From the NCBI GenBank assembly GCA_022510625.1, contig JAFLTD010000023.1:1-38035 (forward strand): a stretch of DNA of 38,035 nt, written 5' to 3'. This DNA comes from Lachnospiraceae bacterium. Its GTDB lineage: Bacteria > Bacillota > Clostridia > Lachnospirales > Lachnospiraceae. Positions 16,320 to 24,729 of this stretch are shown here, in pieces. A program made the position numbers and the translations under genes. Below the pieces are notes generated by a model. That model ran no database searches. It had not been told where the DNA came from and saw only the letters and a list, made by a program, of their open reading frames with translations. Numbering within the stretch: the first letter of the stretch is position 1; each line of letters starts with the position of its first letter.

Positions 16320-17279
16320 ATGGGCTTTTTCTCTGATTTGAAAGAAGACTTATCACAAGCTGTGAATGAGCTGATGCCGGAGGAGGCGTTAGAGGCCGCT
16401 ATGGCTGGCGATGCAGAGACGCCGGGCGAGTTATCCGACGCACAGATTACAAATGACGCTCCGATGACGGACGAGCCGTCGGAGACAGTAGATTCCGTAG
16501 ATTTAGGCAGTATGCTGGACGGATTGACGGAGCCGGATACGGCAGATGAGCCATTGGAGGAAGTTGTGATTTCGCCTGACATTATGGCAGAGACTACAGA
16601 AGATATATTGGAGACGACGGAAGCGGAGATTGCGGAGGAACCCGCAATAGTGGAAGTTACGGAAGAACCCGAACCGATACCGGAGGTTGAGCCGGAGGCG
16701 GAATCGGAAATAGGATTGCAGGAAGACAATATAACATCTGAATTGAATGGAGAGGAAGAGAACAATATGGAAGAACAAGCACAAGTACAGTCACAGGCAT
16801 TAGCTAATCGCGTAGCGGTAGATGAGACCGCGGTAGTAACGGAAGGAATGACAATAACAGGCGATATTATTTCTGAGGGATCAATGGAGTTGATCGGTGT
16901 TGTCAACGGTAATCTGGAGATTCTCGGCAAGCTGAATATCACGGGTACCATTCAGGGTGATTCCAAAGCGGCGGAGATATATGCCGAGGGTGCGAAGATC
17001 ACAGGTGAGGTCAACAGCCAGGGCAGCGTTAAGATTGGACAAAGCTCCGTAGTGATCGGTAACATTACGGCTAACAGTGCAGTAATTGCAGGCGCTGTTA
17101 AGGGTGACATCGACGTACAGGGTCCCGTTATTTTAGACACAACGGCAATCGTTATGGGTAACATTAAATCCAAATCCGTTCAGATCAACAACGGTGCGGT
17201 AATTGAGGGCTTATGTTCACAGTGCTATGCGGATGTGAATCCAACATCCTTCTTCGAGGAGTTCAAGAAGAAAAAATAA
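16320..17279 (+). CDS. Bactofilin with long acidic N-terminal extension
   Basis: The C-terminal part (about 171-300) is a bactofilin domain, a beta-helix of repeated GxI/V turns that polymerises into filaments used for cell-shape and envelope localisation. The N-terminal 150 residues are acidic and Pro/Glu-rich, probably disordered, opening with an amphipathic helix MGFFSDLKEDL. Total length is 319 aa; most bactofilins are under 200. The ATG at 16320 has GGAGG at good spacing; an in-frame ATG at 16305 lacks one. Another in-frame ATG at 16767 (M150) follows GAGAGGAAG and might give a short form. It lies 18 bases after the deacetylase. Confidence 0.88.
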   Translation: MGFFSDLKEDLSQAVNELMPEEALEAAMAGDAETPGELSDAQITNDAPMTDEPSETVDSVDLGSMLDGLTEPDTADEPLEEVVISPDIMAETTEDILETTEAEIAEEPAIVEVTEEPEPIPEVEPEAESEIGLQEDNITSELNGEEENNMEEQAQVQSQALANRVAVDETAVVTEGMTITGDIISEGSMELIGVVNGNLEILGKLNITGTIQGDSKAAEIYAEGAKITGEVNSQGSVKIGQSSVVIGNITANSAVIAGAVKGDIDVQGPVILDTTAIVMGNIKSKSVQINNGAVIEGLCSQCYADVNPTSFFEEFKKKK

Positions 17280-17319
17280 AGCGTGATGTTCTAAAATACA
17301 GAGCGGGAGAATATGCAAT

Positions 17320-18015
17320 ATGCGGCGTATACTGTTGAAACTAAGCGGAGAAGCATTGGCGGGTGACAAGAAAACCGGTTTTGATGAGGAGACTGTGCGT
17401 GGTGTTGCCGCGCAGGTCAAGGAACTGGTGGACGACGGCATTCAGGTGGGCATCGTGATCGGCGGCGGCAATTTCTGGCGCGGGCGTTCCAGTGAGCATA
17501 TCGACAGAACGAAGGCGGACCAGATCGGCATGCTGGCAACCATCATGAACTGTATTTACGTATCCGAGATTTTCCGTTCTATGGGCATGATGACCAATAT
17601 CTTGACACCGTTTGAGTGCGGTTCGTTTACGAAGCTCTTTTCCAAGGATCGGGCGAACAAGTATTTTGCTAAGAACATGGTGGTCTTCTTTGCAGGCGGT
17701 ACGGGTCATCCTTATTTTTCGACGGATACGGGAGTAGTGCTTAGGGCAATCGAGGTAGATGCGGACGTTATTCTGCTTGCGAAAGCGGTTGACGGTGTCT
17801 ATGACGGCGATCCTCACTGTAATCCGAATGCCAGGAAATACGACGAAGTTTCCATTGATGAGGTCATCGAGAAGAATTTGCAGGTGGTTGACATGACTGC
17901 CTCCATTTTGGCGAGAGACAATAAGATGCCGATGTGGGTATTCGCCCTGCATGAAGAGAACAGTATTGTGAACACCATGAAAGGTAAATTTAACGGCACA
18001 AAGGTGACCGTATAA
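17320..18015 (+). CDS. pyrH: UMP kinase
   Basis: PyrH phosphorylates UMP to UDP in pyrimidine synthesis. The 231-aa protein is of the amino-acid-kinase fold, with the start motif LLKLSGEALAG, the GIVIGGGNFWRGR loop, and the DGVYDGDP motif near 160-170. Length is typical. GGGAG precedes the ATG. It opens the conserved pyrH-frr-uppS-cdsA-dxr-rseP run. Confidence 0.96.
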   Translation: MRRILLKLSGEALAGDKKTGFDEETVRGVAAQVKELVDDGIQVGIVIGGGNFWRGRSSEHIDRTKADQIGMLATIMNCIYVSEIFRSMGMMTNILTPFECGSFTKLFSKDRANKYFAKNMVVFFAGGTGHPYFSTDTGVVLRAIEVDADVILLAKAVDGVYDGDPHCNPNARKYDEVSIDEVIEKNLQVVDMTASILARDNKMPMWVFALHEENSIVNTMKGKFNGTKVTV

Positions 18016-18041
18016 GCGAATAATAGCTGGAGGATTACAGT

Positions 18042-18593
18042 ATGGATGCAAGACTACAACCTTATGAAGAGAAGATGCAGAAAGCCTATGATTATCTTGT
18101 GGGCGATCTTGCCGCTATTCGGGCCGGCCGTGCCAATCCGCATGTTCTTGACAAGATTAAGGTGGACTATTACGGCACACCTACGCCGATTCAGCAGGTA
18201 GGCAATATCACTGTTCCGGAACCGAGAATGATTCAGATTGCGCCGTGGGAGAAAGGACTGATCAAGGAGATCGAGAAAGCGATCATGACATCCGATGTGG
18301 GTATCACGCCATCCAATGACGGTGCTGTGATTCGTCTTGTATTCCCTGAGTTGACCGAGGAGCGTCGTAAGGAACTGGTGAAGGATGTCAAGAAACGCGG
18401 CGAGGACAGCAAGGTGGCAATCCGCAATGCGAGACGCGACGGCAATGATGCATTGAAGAAGTTGGCGAAAACGGAAGTCTCTGAGGACGAGATTAAGGAA
18501 TTGGAAGACAATTTGCAGAAGCTGACTGATAAGTTTATCAAAGATCTTGACAAGCTGGTGGAAGAGAAATCCAAGGAAATTCTCACCGTGTAA
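18042..18593 (+). CDS. frr: Ribosome recycling factor
   Basis: RRF works with EF-G to split the post-termination ribosome. The 183-aa protein has the family length and motifs: the helical opening, LAAIRAGRANP, YYGTPTPIQQV, PWEKGLIKEIEKAI and the C-terminal helix bundle ELEDNLQKLTDKFIKDLD. GGAGGATTACAGT precedes the ATG. It is located immediately after pyrH as in most bacteria. Confidence 0.97.
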   Translation: MDARLQPYEEKMQKAYDYLVGDLAAIRAGRANPHVLDKIKVDYYGTPTPIQQVGNITVPEPRMIQIAPWEKGLIKEIEKAIMTSDVGITPSNDGAVIRLVFPELTEERRKELVKDVKKRGEDSKVAIRNARRDGNDALKKLAKTEVSEDEIKELEDNLQKLTDKFIKDLDKLVEEKSKEILTV

Positions 18594-18637
18594 CAAGCGG
18601 CCCGACAGCTTGCGGATTCATTACAGACAGAGTATAG

Positions 18638-18674
18638 AAGGGGATTACAGAATGAATATTCTGTCGTCCCTTTT
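18638..18674 (+). other. Hairpin between frr and uppS
   Basis: AAGGGG (18638-18643) and ACAGAAT (18647-18653) can pair with ATTCTGT (18658-18664) and TCCCTT (18667-18672), leaving a GAAT loop and a small internal loop, followed by a few T residues. It may be a weak attenuating terminator or a processing site inside the operon. Confidence 0.4.
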
Positions 18675-18700
18675 CCTAATGTTAAAAGCGGAGGGAAAAT

Positions 18701-19420
18701 ATGGAAGACGGCATGAAGATTCCGAATCATGTGGCAATTATCCTAGACGGCAACGGCAGATGGGCTAAAAGCAAAGGAATGCCGCGCAATTACGGGCATG
18801 TGCAGGGAGCCAAGACGGTGGAAGTCATCTGTGAGGAGGCGTATCGCATGGGAATACAGTACCTGACGGTGTATGCTTTTTCCACGGAAAATTGGAACAG
18901 GCCGAGCGACGAAGTAAAGGCGCTGATGGGACTTTTGCGTGATTATATGAAAACCTGCCTCAAGACGGCGGCTAAAAATAACATGTGTGTCAGAATTATC
19001 GGGGATAAAACCGGACTGGATGAAGATATCAGAAGCCGCATGGAGGAGCTGGAGCAGGCGACCAAGGGCAATACGGGGCTTCACTTTCAGATTGCCATCA
19101 ACTACGGCGGCAGGGATGAGATTGTCCGCGCTGTGCGCAAACTGGCGGATGCTGTGGCAGACGGAAGTTTGCAAGTGGATGAAATCACGGAGGCGGCACT
19201 CAGTGACACGCTGGACACCCACGGGCTTCCGGAGCCCGATCTGTTGATCCGTACCTGCAATGAGCAGCGCATCTCCAATTTCTTGTTGTGGCAGCTTGCC
19301 TACACGGAGTTCTATTTTACGCCGGTGGCATGGCCTGATTTTTCCAAAGAAGAATTAGAGAAAGCGATAGAGGCATATAATAAGAGAGACAGACGATACG
19401 GTCTGGTGAGGGAGGAATAA
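18701..19420 (+). CDS. uppS: Undecaprenyl diphosphate synthase (cis-isoprenyl transferase)
   Basis: UppS builds the C55 lipid carrier for peptidoglycan by adding isopentenyl units to farnesyl diphosphate. The 239-aa protein has the catalytic D16 in IILDGNGRWA, H33-like GH, the FSTENW motif (60-65) and the C-terminal IPP-binding segment with R184, R190 and S192. That segment reads RTCNEQRISNF, where most homologues have Ser-Gly or Gly-Gly instead of C186-N187. GGAGGG precedes the ATG. cdsA begins one base after the stop. Confidence 0.95.
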   Translation: MEDGMKIPNHVAIILDGNGRWAKSKGMPRNYGHVQGAKTVEVICEEAYRMGIQYLTVYAFSTENWNRPSDEVKALMGLLRDYMKTCLKTAAKNNMCVRIIGDKTGLDEDIRSRMEELEQATKGNTGLHFQIAINYGGRDEIVRAVRKLADAVADGSLQVDEITEAALSDTLDTHGLPEPDLLIRTCNEQRISNFLLWQLAYTEFYFTPVAWPDFSKEELEKAIEAYNKRDRRYGLVREE

Positions 19421-19421
19421 G

Positions 19422-20333
19422 ATGTTTTTTACAAGACTTGGCAGCGGAATCCTTCTGGTGGTGCTTGCCCTTGTATTTATTATAACCGGGGGACCTGTGT
19501 TAGCCGCCGTATTATGTCTTGTTTCTCTGGCAGCATACCGTGAACTGGGCAAGGCGATCGGATTTATTACGGAGGCTAAGACGAAACGAGCCTTGGAATT
19601 TACAGGGATGATACTGACGGTGTTGTATTATGCGTGGATTTATGTATTGCTTTCAGATCCGTGGCGTTACGATCCAGTATCTTCGGGACTGATGATTCCG
19701 ATGTATATGATGCTTTATAGGTATCAGGCGCTTGCCATCGGCATTGTTATAGCTTTTATCGTATATTTATTTGTATATGTATTCCGTTTTCCGACTTATC
19801 ATGGGAGAGAAGTGATGGCGGCGTGCTTTTCTTTTCTGTACGCGCCTGTTATGCTGTCCACACTCTATCTGATCAGAGAGGGGTTCGTGGCCGGGAAATA
19901 TCTGATTTGGTTTGTCTTCCTATGCTCATGGGGAAGCGATACATGTGCCTATGCGGTGGGTGTTTTGTTTGGAAAACATAAGATGACGCCGAAGTTAAGT
20001 CCGAAGAAGTCGGTGGAGGGAGCTATTGGCGGTATCGTTGGGGCGGCGCTTTTGTCTGCTCTGTATACTTATCTGGTCGGACGATACTCTGTCTCTGCGC
20101 AGTATGTCGGCTGGGGGATCAGTGTGGTGGGAGCGGCAGCACTCGGTGCAGTAGGCGCGCTTGTATCTATGGTGGGCGATCTGGCGGCATCCGCCATCAA
20201 GAGAGATTACGGAATCAAAGACTATGGCAAGCTTATACCGGGACATGGCGGTATTATGGATCGGTTTGACAGTGTGATTGTCACCGCGCCGCTTATTTTT
20301 ATCGGGCTGTCTCTGATGATGAACGGGCTGTGA
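19422..20333 (+). CDS. cdsA: Phosphatidate cytidylyltransferase (CDP-DAG synthase)
   Basis: CdsA makes CDP-diacylglycerol from phosphatidic acid and CTP, the precursor of membrane phospholipids. The 303-aa protein is strongly hydrophobic, with about eight membrane segments. The CDS signature is at the C-terminal half: SDTCAYAVGVLFGKHK, KLSPKKSVEGAIGG, GDLAASAIKRDYGIKD and the end motif GHGGIMDRFDS with the metal-binding Asp. It starts one base after uppS, so the pair is coupled. Confidence 0.95.
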   Translation: MFFTRLGSGILLVVLALVFIITGGPVLAAVLCLVSLAAYRELGKAIGFITEAKTKRALEFTGMILTVLYYAWIYVLLSDPWRYDPVSSGLMIPMYMMLYRYQALAIGIVIAFIVYLFVYVFRFPTYHGREVMAACFSFLYAPVMLSTLYLIREGFVAGKYLIWFVFLCSWGSDTCAYAVGVLFGKHKMTPKLSPKKSVEGAIGGIVGAALLSALYTYLVGRYSVSAQYVGWGISVVGAAALGAVGALVSMVGDLAASAIKRDYGIKDYGKLIPGHGGIMDRFDSVIVTAPLIFIGLSLMMNGL

Positions 20334-20405
20334 TGACACCGATATTGATGATTTGTTGACGCTTTTCAATAAGGCGTTGAAAAGGCGGCAAATGGGAGAT
20401 TTGGC

Positions 20406-21566
20406 ATGACAAACGGAACGAAAAAGATAGCGATACTGGGTTCTACCGGTTCTATCGGGACACAGACTTTAGAAATTGTGAGAAAAGAACACGACCTTGA
20501 AGTCACGGCTATGGCGGCGGGCTCCAATGTGGAGCTGATGGAGCGGCAGGTGAGAGAATTTCAACCCGCGCTCGTGGCGATGTGGACCGAGGAGGCGGCC
20601 AAAGACCTGCGGACGAGACTGAAAGACCTGCCTGTGAGGGTGACATACGGCATGGAAGGCCTTTTAGAGGTTGCAACGCATACTGAGTCGGAGGTATTGG
20701 TTACGGCAATTGTGGGAATGATTGGTATCAGACCGACTATTGCGGCGATAGAGCAGGGTAAAACAATCGCACTTGCCAACAAGGAGACGCTGGTGACGGC
20801 AGGACATATCATCATGCCGCTTGCGGCAAGGCAGGGCGTGCCGATCTTACCCGTGGACAGTGAGCACAGCGCCATTTTCCAGTCGATGCACGGTGAGAAC
20901 AGAGAGCGCGTGGAGAAGATACTGCTTACGGCTTCCGGAGGTCCTTTCCGTGGGAAAAAGCGGGAAGAACTTGCCTCTATGACTGTGGAGGATGCCTTAA
21001 ATCATCCCAATTGGTCGATGGGTAAGAAGGTCACGATAGATTCCGCATCCCTCGTAAACAAGGGTTTGGAGGTTATGGAGGCGAAGTGGCTGTTTGACGT
21101 TGACCTGGATCAAATACAGGTTGTGGTGCACCCACAGAGTATCATCCACTCGGCGGTGCAGTATGTGGATGGCGGTATCATGGCACAGCTTGGTGTGCCT
21201 GATATGAAACTTCCCATCCAGTATGCGCTTTTCTATCCGGACAGAAGGCCGATGGACACGGGAAGGGTGGACTTCTTTAAGTTAGGGCAGCTTACCTTCG
21301 AGGAGCCGGACACGGATACGTTCCGAGGTCTGGCACTAGCATATCGCGCGGCAAAAAGGGGCGGGTCGCTTCCCACAGTGTTCAATGCGGCTAATGAGAT
21401 GGCTGTGGCATTGTTTTTGAAGAAGAAGATCGCGTTCCTGCAGATACCGGAGCTGATCGAAAGTTCGATGGAGAACCACAGGCTTATTGACAACCCGACG
21501 GTGGAGCAGATTTTGGAAGCCGAAACAGAAACTTATGATTATATAAAAAGGAATTTTGGAGAATAG
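20406..21566 (+). CDS. dxr: 1-deoxy-D-xylulose 5-phosphate reductoisomerase
   Basis: Dxr (IspC) makes MEP, the first committed step of non-mevalonate isoprenoid synthesis. The 386-aa protein shows the NADPH-binding start ILGSTGSIGTQTLEI, the ANKETLVTAG motif, the metal/substrate segment PVDSEHSAIFQ and ASGGPFRG, and the NHPNWSMGKKVTIDSASL stretch. GGGAG precedes the ATG. It supplies precursors also used by UppS, and the later MEP enzyme gene ispG lies downstream at 27452. Confidence 0.97.
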   Translation: MTNGTKKIAILGSTGSIGTQTLEIVRKEHDLEVTAMAAGSNVELMERQVREFQPALVAMWTEEAAKDLRTRLKDLPVRVTYGMEGLLEVATHTESEVLVTAIVGMIGIRPTIAAIEQGKTIALANKETLVTAGHIIMPLAARQGVPILPVDSEHSAIFQSMHGENRERVEKILLTASGGPFRGKKREELASMTVEDALNHPNWSMGKKVTIDSASLVNKGLEVMEAKWLFDVDLDQIQVVVHPQSIIHSAVQYVDGGIMAQLGVPDMKLPIQYALFYPDRRPMDTGRVDFFKLGQLTFEEPDTDTFRGLALAYRAAKRGGSLPTVFNAANEMAVALFLKKKIAFLQIPELIESSMENHRLIDNPTVEQILEAETETYDYIKRNFGE

Positions 21567-21570
21567 TACA

Positions 21571-22713
21571 TTGATCAGAACGATTATCTTGTTTCTTATT
21601 ATATTTGGTGTAGTGGTGATTTCCCATGAATTTGGGCATTTTCTGATTGGGAGACGCAACGGTATCCGTGTGCTTGAATTTGCCGTAGGTATGGGGCCCA
21701 CACTTTTTTCTTTTGAGAAAGGCGGGGTGAAGTACTCGCTGAAGCTTCTGCCTATCGGCGGTGCCTGTATGTTTGACGGGGAGGACGGCATAGCGGCGCA
21801 GGACGATGCGCGGGAAGAGGGCGATATTCGCCGTAAGGCTATGATGAATGCGGAAGCACCCTTTCCGGATGACGTGTTTGGGGCAGAGGCGGACGTACAG
21901 GGAATGGCTTTCACGGAAGCCGGTGTGTGGAAGCGTATTGCAACCGTGTTCGCCGGACCGTTTTTTAACTTTATACTTGCTTTTGTCATTGCGCTGGTAT
22001 TGACTGCCTTTTCCGGTGCGGATCTGCCGGTAGTCGGCGGGATTGCCGAGGATTCGGCAGCGGAGGATGCCGGACTGAAGCAAGGGGATGTGATTACCCG
22101 GATCAATCATGAGAAAATACATTTCTACCGTGAGGTAATGGTGATTTCCTCCATGAATAAGGGCGAGACGCTGGAGATTCACTATACCCGGGGTGGTGAA
22201 AAAGGTGTGGCTGTCGTGACCCCGCGTTTTAATGCAAATGACGCGCGTTATTATATCGGTATTACGGGACCTGGCGAGTATCTTAAGTGCAATACGCTGC
22301 AGGTTTTCCGATATGGTTTATATGAGGTGGAATATTATGTTAAGACGACTTACAAGAGTCTGGGTATGCTGATACGCGGTCAGGTCTCCAAGGATGAGGT
22401 GTCGGGTCCGGTGGGCATAGCGCAGTTCGTGGGCGAGAGTTACGATCACGCGGAGGAAAATTACGGCACGTCCTCTGCAATCCTGACGATGCTTGAAATT
22501 GTTGTGCTTCTGTCCGTCAATCTGGGTATCCTGAATCTGCTTCCGCTTCCGGCGTTGGACGGCGGACGGCTGCTGTTCATGTTTGTTGAGGTAGTGCGTG
22601 GGAAGCCGGTACCTCCGGAAAAAGAGGGAATGATTCACTTTGCCGGACTTGTGGTCTTTATGGTACTGATGGTGTTTATTATGTACAACGACATTATGAA
22701 GATTGTGCATTAA
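21571..22713 (+). CDS. rseP: RseP/RasP site-2 intramembrane metalloprotease
   Basis: RseP cleaves membrane anti-sigma factors and signal peptides within the bilayer. The protein (about 380 aa) has the zinc motif HEFGH (H19, E20, H23) in the first TM helix, a PDZ domain (about 150-225), the GPVGIAQ segment and the NLLPLPALDGGR motif with D330. I chose TTG at 21571 because GGAG at 21558-21561 lies nine bases upstream and TM1 begins there. An alternative TTG at 21556 overlaps the dxr end. An insert with many acidic residues follows TM1 (about 70-115), typical of clostridial homologues. Confidence 0.92.
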   Translation: MIRTIILFLIIFGVVVISHEFGHFLIGRRNGIRVLEFAVGMGPTLFSFEKGGVKYSLKLLPIGGACMFDGEDGIAAQDDAREEGDIRRKAMMNAEAPFPDDVFGAEADVQGMAFTEAGVWKRIATVFAGPFFNFILAFVIALVLTAFSGADLPVVGGIAEDSAAEDAGLKQGDVITRINHEKIHFYREVMVISSMNKGETLEIHYTRGGEKGVAVVTPRFNANDARYYIGITGPGEYLKCNTLQVFRYGLYEVEYYVKTTYKSLGMLIRGQVSKDEVSGPVGIAQFVGESYDHAEENYGTSSAILTMLEIVVLLSVNLGILNLLPLPALDGGRLLFMFVEVVRGKPVPPEKEGMIHFAGLVVFMVLMVFIMYNDIMKIVH

Positions 22714-22782
22714 ATGGGTATTGTCTGCCTGAAGGATATTTGCAGGGCGGGACTGAACTTTTATTATTTTTTTGTATTTAAA

Positions 22783-22811
22783 TTGCTTTACAACATAAAT
22801 TACTGTATACT
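22783..22811 (+). promoter_or_regulatory. Promoter of the PP2C-kinase pair
   Basis: TTGCTT (22783-22788) and TATACT (22806-22811) are separated by 17 bases, a good vegetative-type spacing. Expected initiation is near 22818, just before a hairpin. The rest of 22714-22782 shows nothing beyond AT-rich sequence. Confidence 0.6.
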
Positions 22812-22820
22812 GTTCGTATC

Positions 22821-22870
22821 GAGGTTCATTCTGAACCTCTACGGTATACGGTTCCTGCGGGTTTCCCGCA
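22821..22870 (+). other. Structured leader of the PP2C gene
   Basis: Two hairpins are visible: GAGGTTCA/TGAACCTC (22821-22828, 22832-22839, loop TTC) and TGCGGG/CCCGCA (22856-22861, 22865-22870, loop TTT), the second followed by TTTATT. GAACC of the first can instead pair with GGTTC at 22850-22854, so alternative folds are possible. It may protect the 5' end or attenuate transcription. Confidence 0.45.
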
Positions 22871-22923
22871 TTTATTCAAGGAATAACTATTTTCAAGGAA
22901 TGTAGGTTAAAGAAGGAGGAAGA

Positions 22924-23703
22924 ATGAACTATTTGACAGGTGTATATTGGGAGCGCGGCAGTGTGGCGGATATTAATCAGGATTCGCTCGTACTGCTGCA
23001 GGTGTTGACCGCTAAGGGGAGAGTTCTCATGGCGGCAGTCTGTGACGGTATGGGCGGACTTAAGAAAGGTGAGACGGCGAGTGGTTATGTGACGAAGCGG
23101 CTTCAGGAGTGGTTCTATGAATCGCTGATGCGTTCGGTACAGAAGAAGAAACCCTACTGGGTGATCAGAAGGTCGCTGGACAGGCTTGTGTATCATATGC
23201 AGGAGCAGCTGCGGCAGTACGGTGAAAAGGAGGATATTCGGTTGGGAACTACCATGACGGTGTTGGTTCTGTGGGAGAAAACCTATCTTCTCTGGCATTT
23301 GGGAGACAGCAGAGCATATCGGCTCTGCACGACGCGAAAAGAAAGAGGCAGACACCGGAGGTCCGCGGCAGCCGGGGACGGAAGTCGTTTGTCGGGGATA
23401 ACATGTTTGACCAAAGATCATGTGAGGCGTAGAAATCAACTGACAAAATGCGTGGGAAGTTTTGGCTATGAAAGACCTGATTTTAGATTGGGAGTGATTC
23501 GGGCCGGACAAGGGATACTTCTGTGCAGTGATGGATTCAGACACTGCGTTTTGGAGAAGGAACTGACGGATGTCTTTGAACCTGAGCGGATTAGGGATGA
23601 AAAGCAAATCACGCGCAGACTGCAGGAAATCGGGGATGCATGTATGAAGCGCGGAGAGAGAGATAATTTGTCGGCAGTGTATGTGAAGGCGGAGAGGGTA
23701 TAG
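22924..23703 (+). CDS. PP2C-family Ser/Thr protein phosphatase
   Basis: The 259-aa protein has the metal-binding PP2C motifs: NQD (18-20), DGMGG (41-45), GTT (108-110), GDSR (127-130), SDG (202-204) and RDN (246-248). It should reverse phosphorylation by Hanks-type kinases such as the one encoded next. A basic insert at about 136-158 (Arg/Lys then Ala/Gly-rich) separates the GDSR strand from the KDH motif and is longer than in Stp/PrpC. AAGGAGGAAGA precedes the ATG. No membrane segment was seen. The kinase gene starts one base after the stop. Confidence 0.92.
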   Translation: MNYLTGVYWERGSVADINQDSLVLLQVLTAKGRVLMAAVCDGMGGLKKGETASGYVTKRLQEWFYESLMRSVQKKKPYWVIRRSLDRLVYHMQEQLRQYGEKEDIRLGTTMTVLVLWEKTYLLWHLGDSRAYRLCTTRKERGRHRRSAAAGDGSRLSGITCLTKDHVRRRNQLTKCVGSFGYERPDFRLGVIRAGQGILLCSDGFRHCVLEKELTDVFEPERIRDEKQITRRLQEIGDACMKRGERDNLSAVYVKAERV

Positions 23704-23704
23704 A

Positions 23705-24640
23705 ATGGAAATAATAAAAATAACAGATGGTATTGAAATTGAGTGGAGTGACGTGAAAAAGAAGGGGAATCATGTTAGTGAAGAACAAATAGGCAGAAAC
23801 CGTATCGGTAAATATGCTGTTATCAGAGAACTCGGGCACGGTGGTGAAGGTTGCGTGTACCTGGCGCGGGACGAGGATTTGCAGCGTCTGGTGGCAATCA
23901 AAGAAATCAATCGAATCGGACGAGACTGGGAGGAAGAGAAAAGGTTGGTGAAAGAAGCAGATTTCTTGCAGCAGCTAAGACATCCGATGCTACCGGTCAT
24001 TTATGATCTCCTGTGGGAAGACACATGGTATCTGGTGATGGAATATATACAAGGCACGACGCTGGGTGAGTACATTATACGGAACGGATATGTTCAGGAA
24101 AAGAGGGCATGCGCATGGGCAGAGCAAATGCTGGATATTCTGGAATACTTACACACGCGAAAAACACCTGTTATTTATAGGGACCTGAAGCCGGAGAATA
24201 TCATAGTATGTCCTGACGGAAGGTTGAAATTGGTGGATTTCGGAGCGGCCTTCAGACGAAGCTTCGGAGGAGAAAAAGAGCGCGGTATGGCGGCGACATT
24301 AGGTTATGCTGCACCGGAACAGCTCGCGGGACAAGGGGCGTACGCGGACGAACGAAGTGATATATATGCATTTGGCAAAGTCTTGTATTTCATTGTCACA
24401 GGAGCTGACCCGGCAAAACCACCCTACACATCATTGCACGTGCGGGATTATCAGCCGCTATTGTCGGACAGGCTGGAGCGTCTTATCCGTAGGTGCATCA
24501 AGGATGATCCGCAGGAACGTTATCAAGTTGTGTCGGAAATCAGAAGAGATTTAAGCAGATGTCACGGAAGGTGGCAGCGTCTGCGCCGCCGGAGTTTCAT
24601 CAGAATAATTGAGAAGCAGATATGGCTGACGGAGGGGTGA
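23705..24640 (+). CDS. Hanks-type Ser/Thr protein kinase, soluble, no PASTA domains
   Basis: The 311-aa protein is a single kinase domain: glycine loop GHGGEG (44-49), catalytic K66, alpha-C E84, catalytic loop YRDLKPEN (158-165, D160 and N165), DFG (178-180) and the APEQ motif (203-206). A 30-residue N-terminal stretch precedes the domain, and a short basic tail follows. Unlike PrkC/PknB it has no TM helix or PASTA repeats, so it is cytosolic and its input is unknown. It is paired with the PP2C gene. A standard PASTA kinase may exist elsewhere in the genome. Confidence 0.92.
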   Translation: MEIIKITDGIEIEWSDVKKKGNHVSEEQIGRNRIGKYAVIRELGHGGEGCVYLARDEDLQRLVAIKEINRIGRDWEEEKRLVKEADFLQQLRHPMLPVIYDLLWEDTWYLVMEYIQGTTLGEYIIRNGYVQEKRACAWAEQMLDILEYLHTRKTPVIYRDLKPENIIVCPDGRLKLVDFGAAFRRSFGGEKERGMAATLGYAAPEQLAGQGAYADERSDIYAFGKVLYFIVTGADPAKPPYTSLHVRDYQPLLSDRLERLIRRCIKDDPQERYQVVSEIRRDLSRCHGRWQRLRRRSFIRIIEKQIWLTEG

Positions 24641-24682
24641 GGAGATAATGAATATCTCTTAAATGTTTCATATTATGATTTA

Positions 24683-24717
24683 TTGACAATTAGTATTAAA
24701 TATAGTACTATAGGAGG
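24683..24717 (+). promoter_or_regulatory. hicAB promoter with palindromic operator
   Basis: TTGACA (24683-24688), a 17-base spacer and TACTAT (24706-24711). The 12-base perfect palindrome TATAGTACTATA (24701-24712) covers the -10 box, and AGGAGG (24712-24717) follows at once. A HicB-type ribbon-helix-helix repressor would bind such a site; autorepression is inferred from family knowledge. Confidence 0.6.
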
Positions 24718-24729
24718 AAAGCATACAAG

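Noticed and set aside
22714..22905. Frame of 63 codons starting at the base after the rseP stop
   Set aside because: No ribosome binding site, Tyr/Phe/Ile-rich composition typical of AT-rich intergenic DNA, and it spans the PP2C promoter and leader hairpins.
24642..24658. Small hairpin GAGATA/TATCTC after the kinase gene as a terminator
   Set aside because: Only six A/T-rich pairs and no T run; too weak to call.
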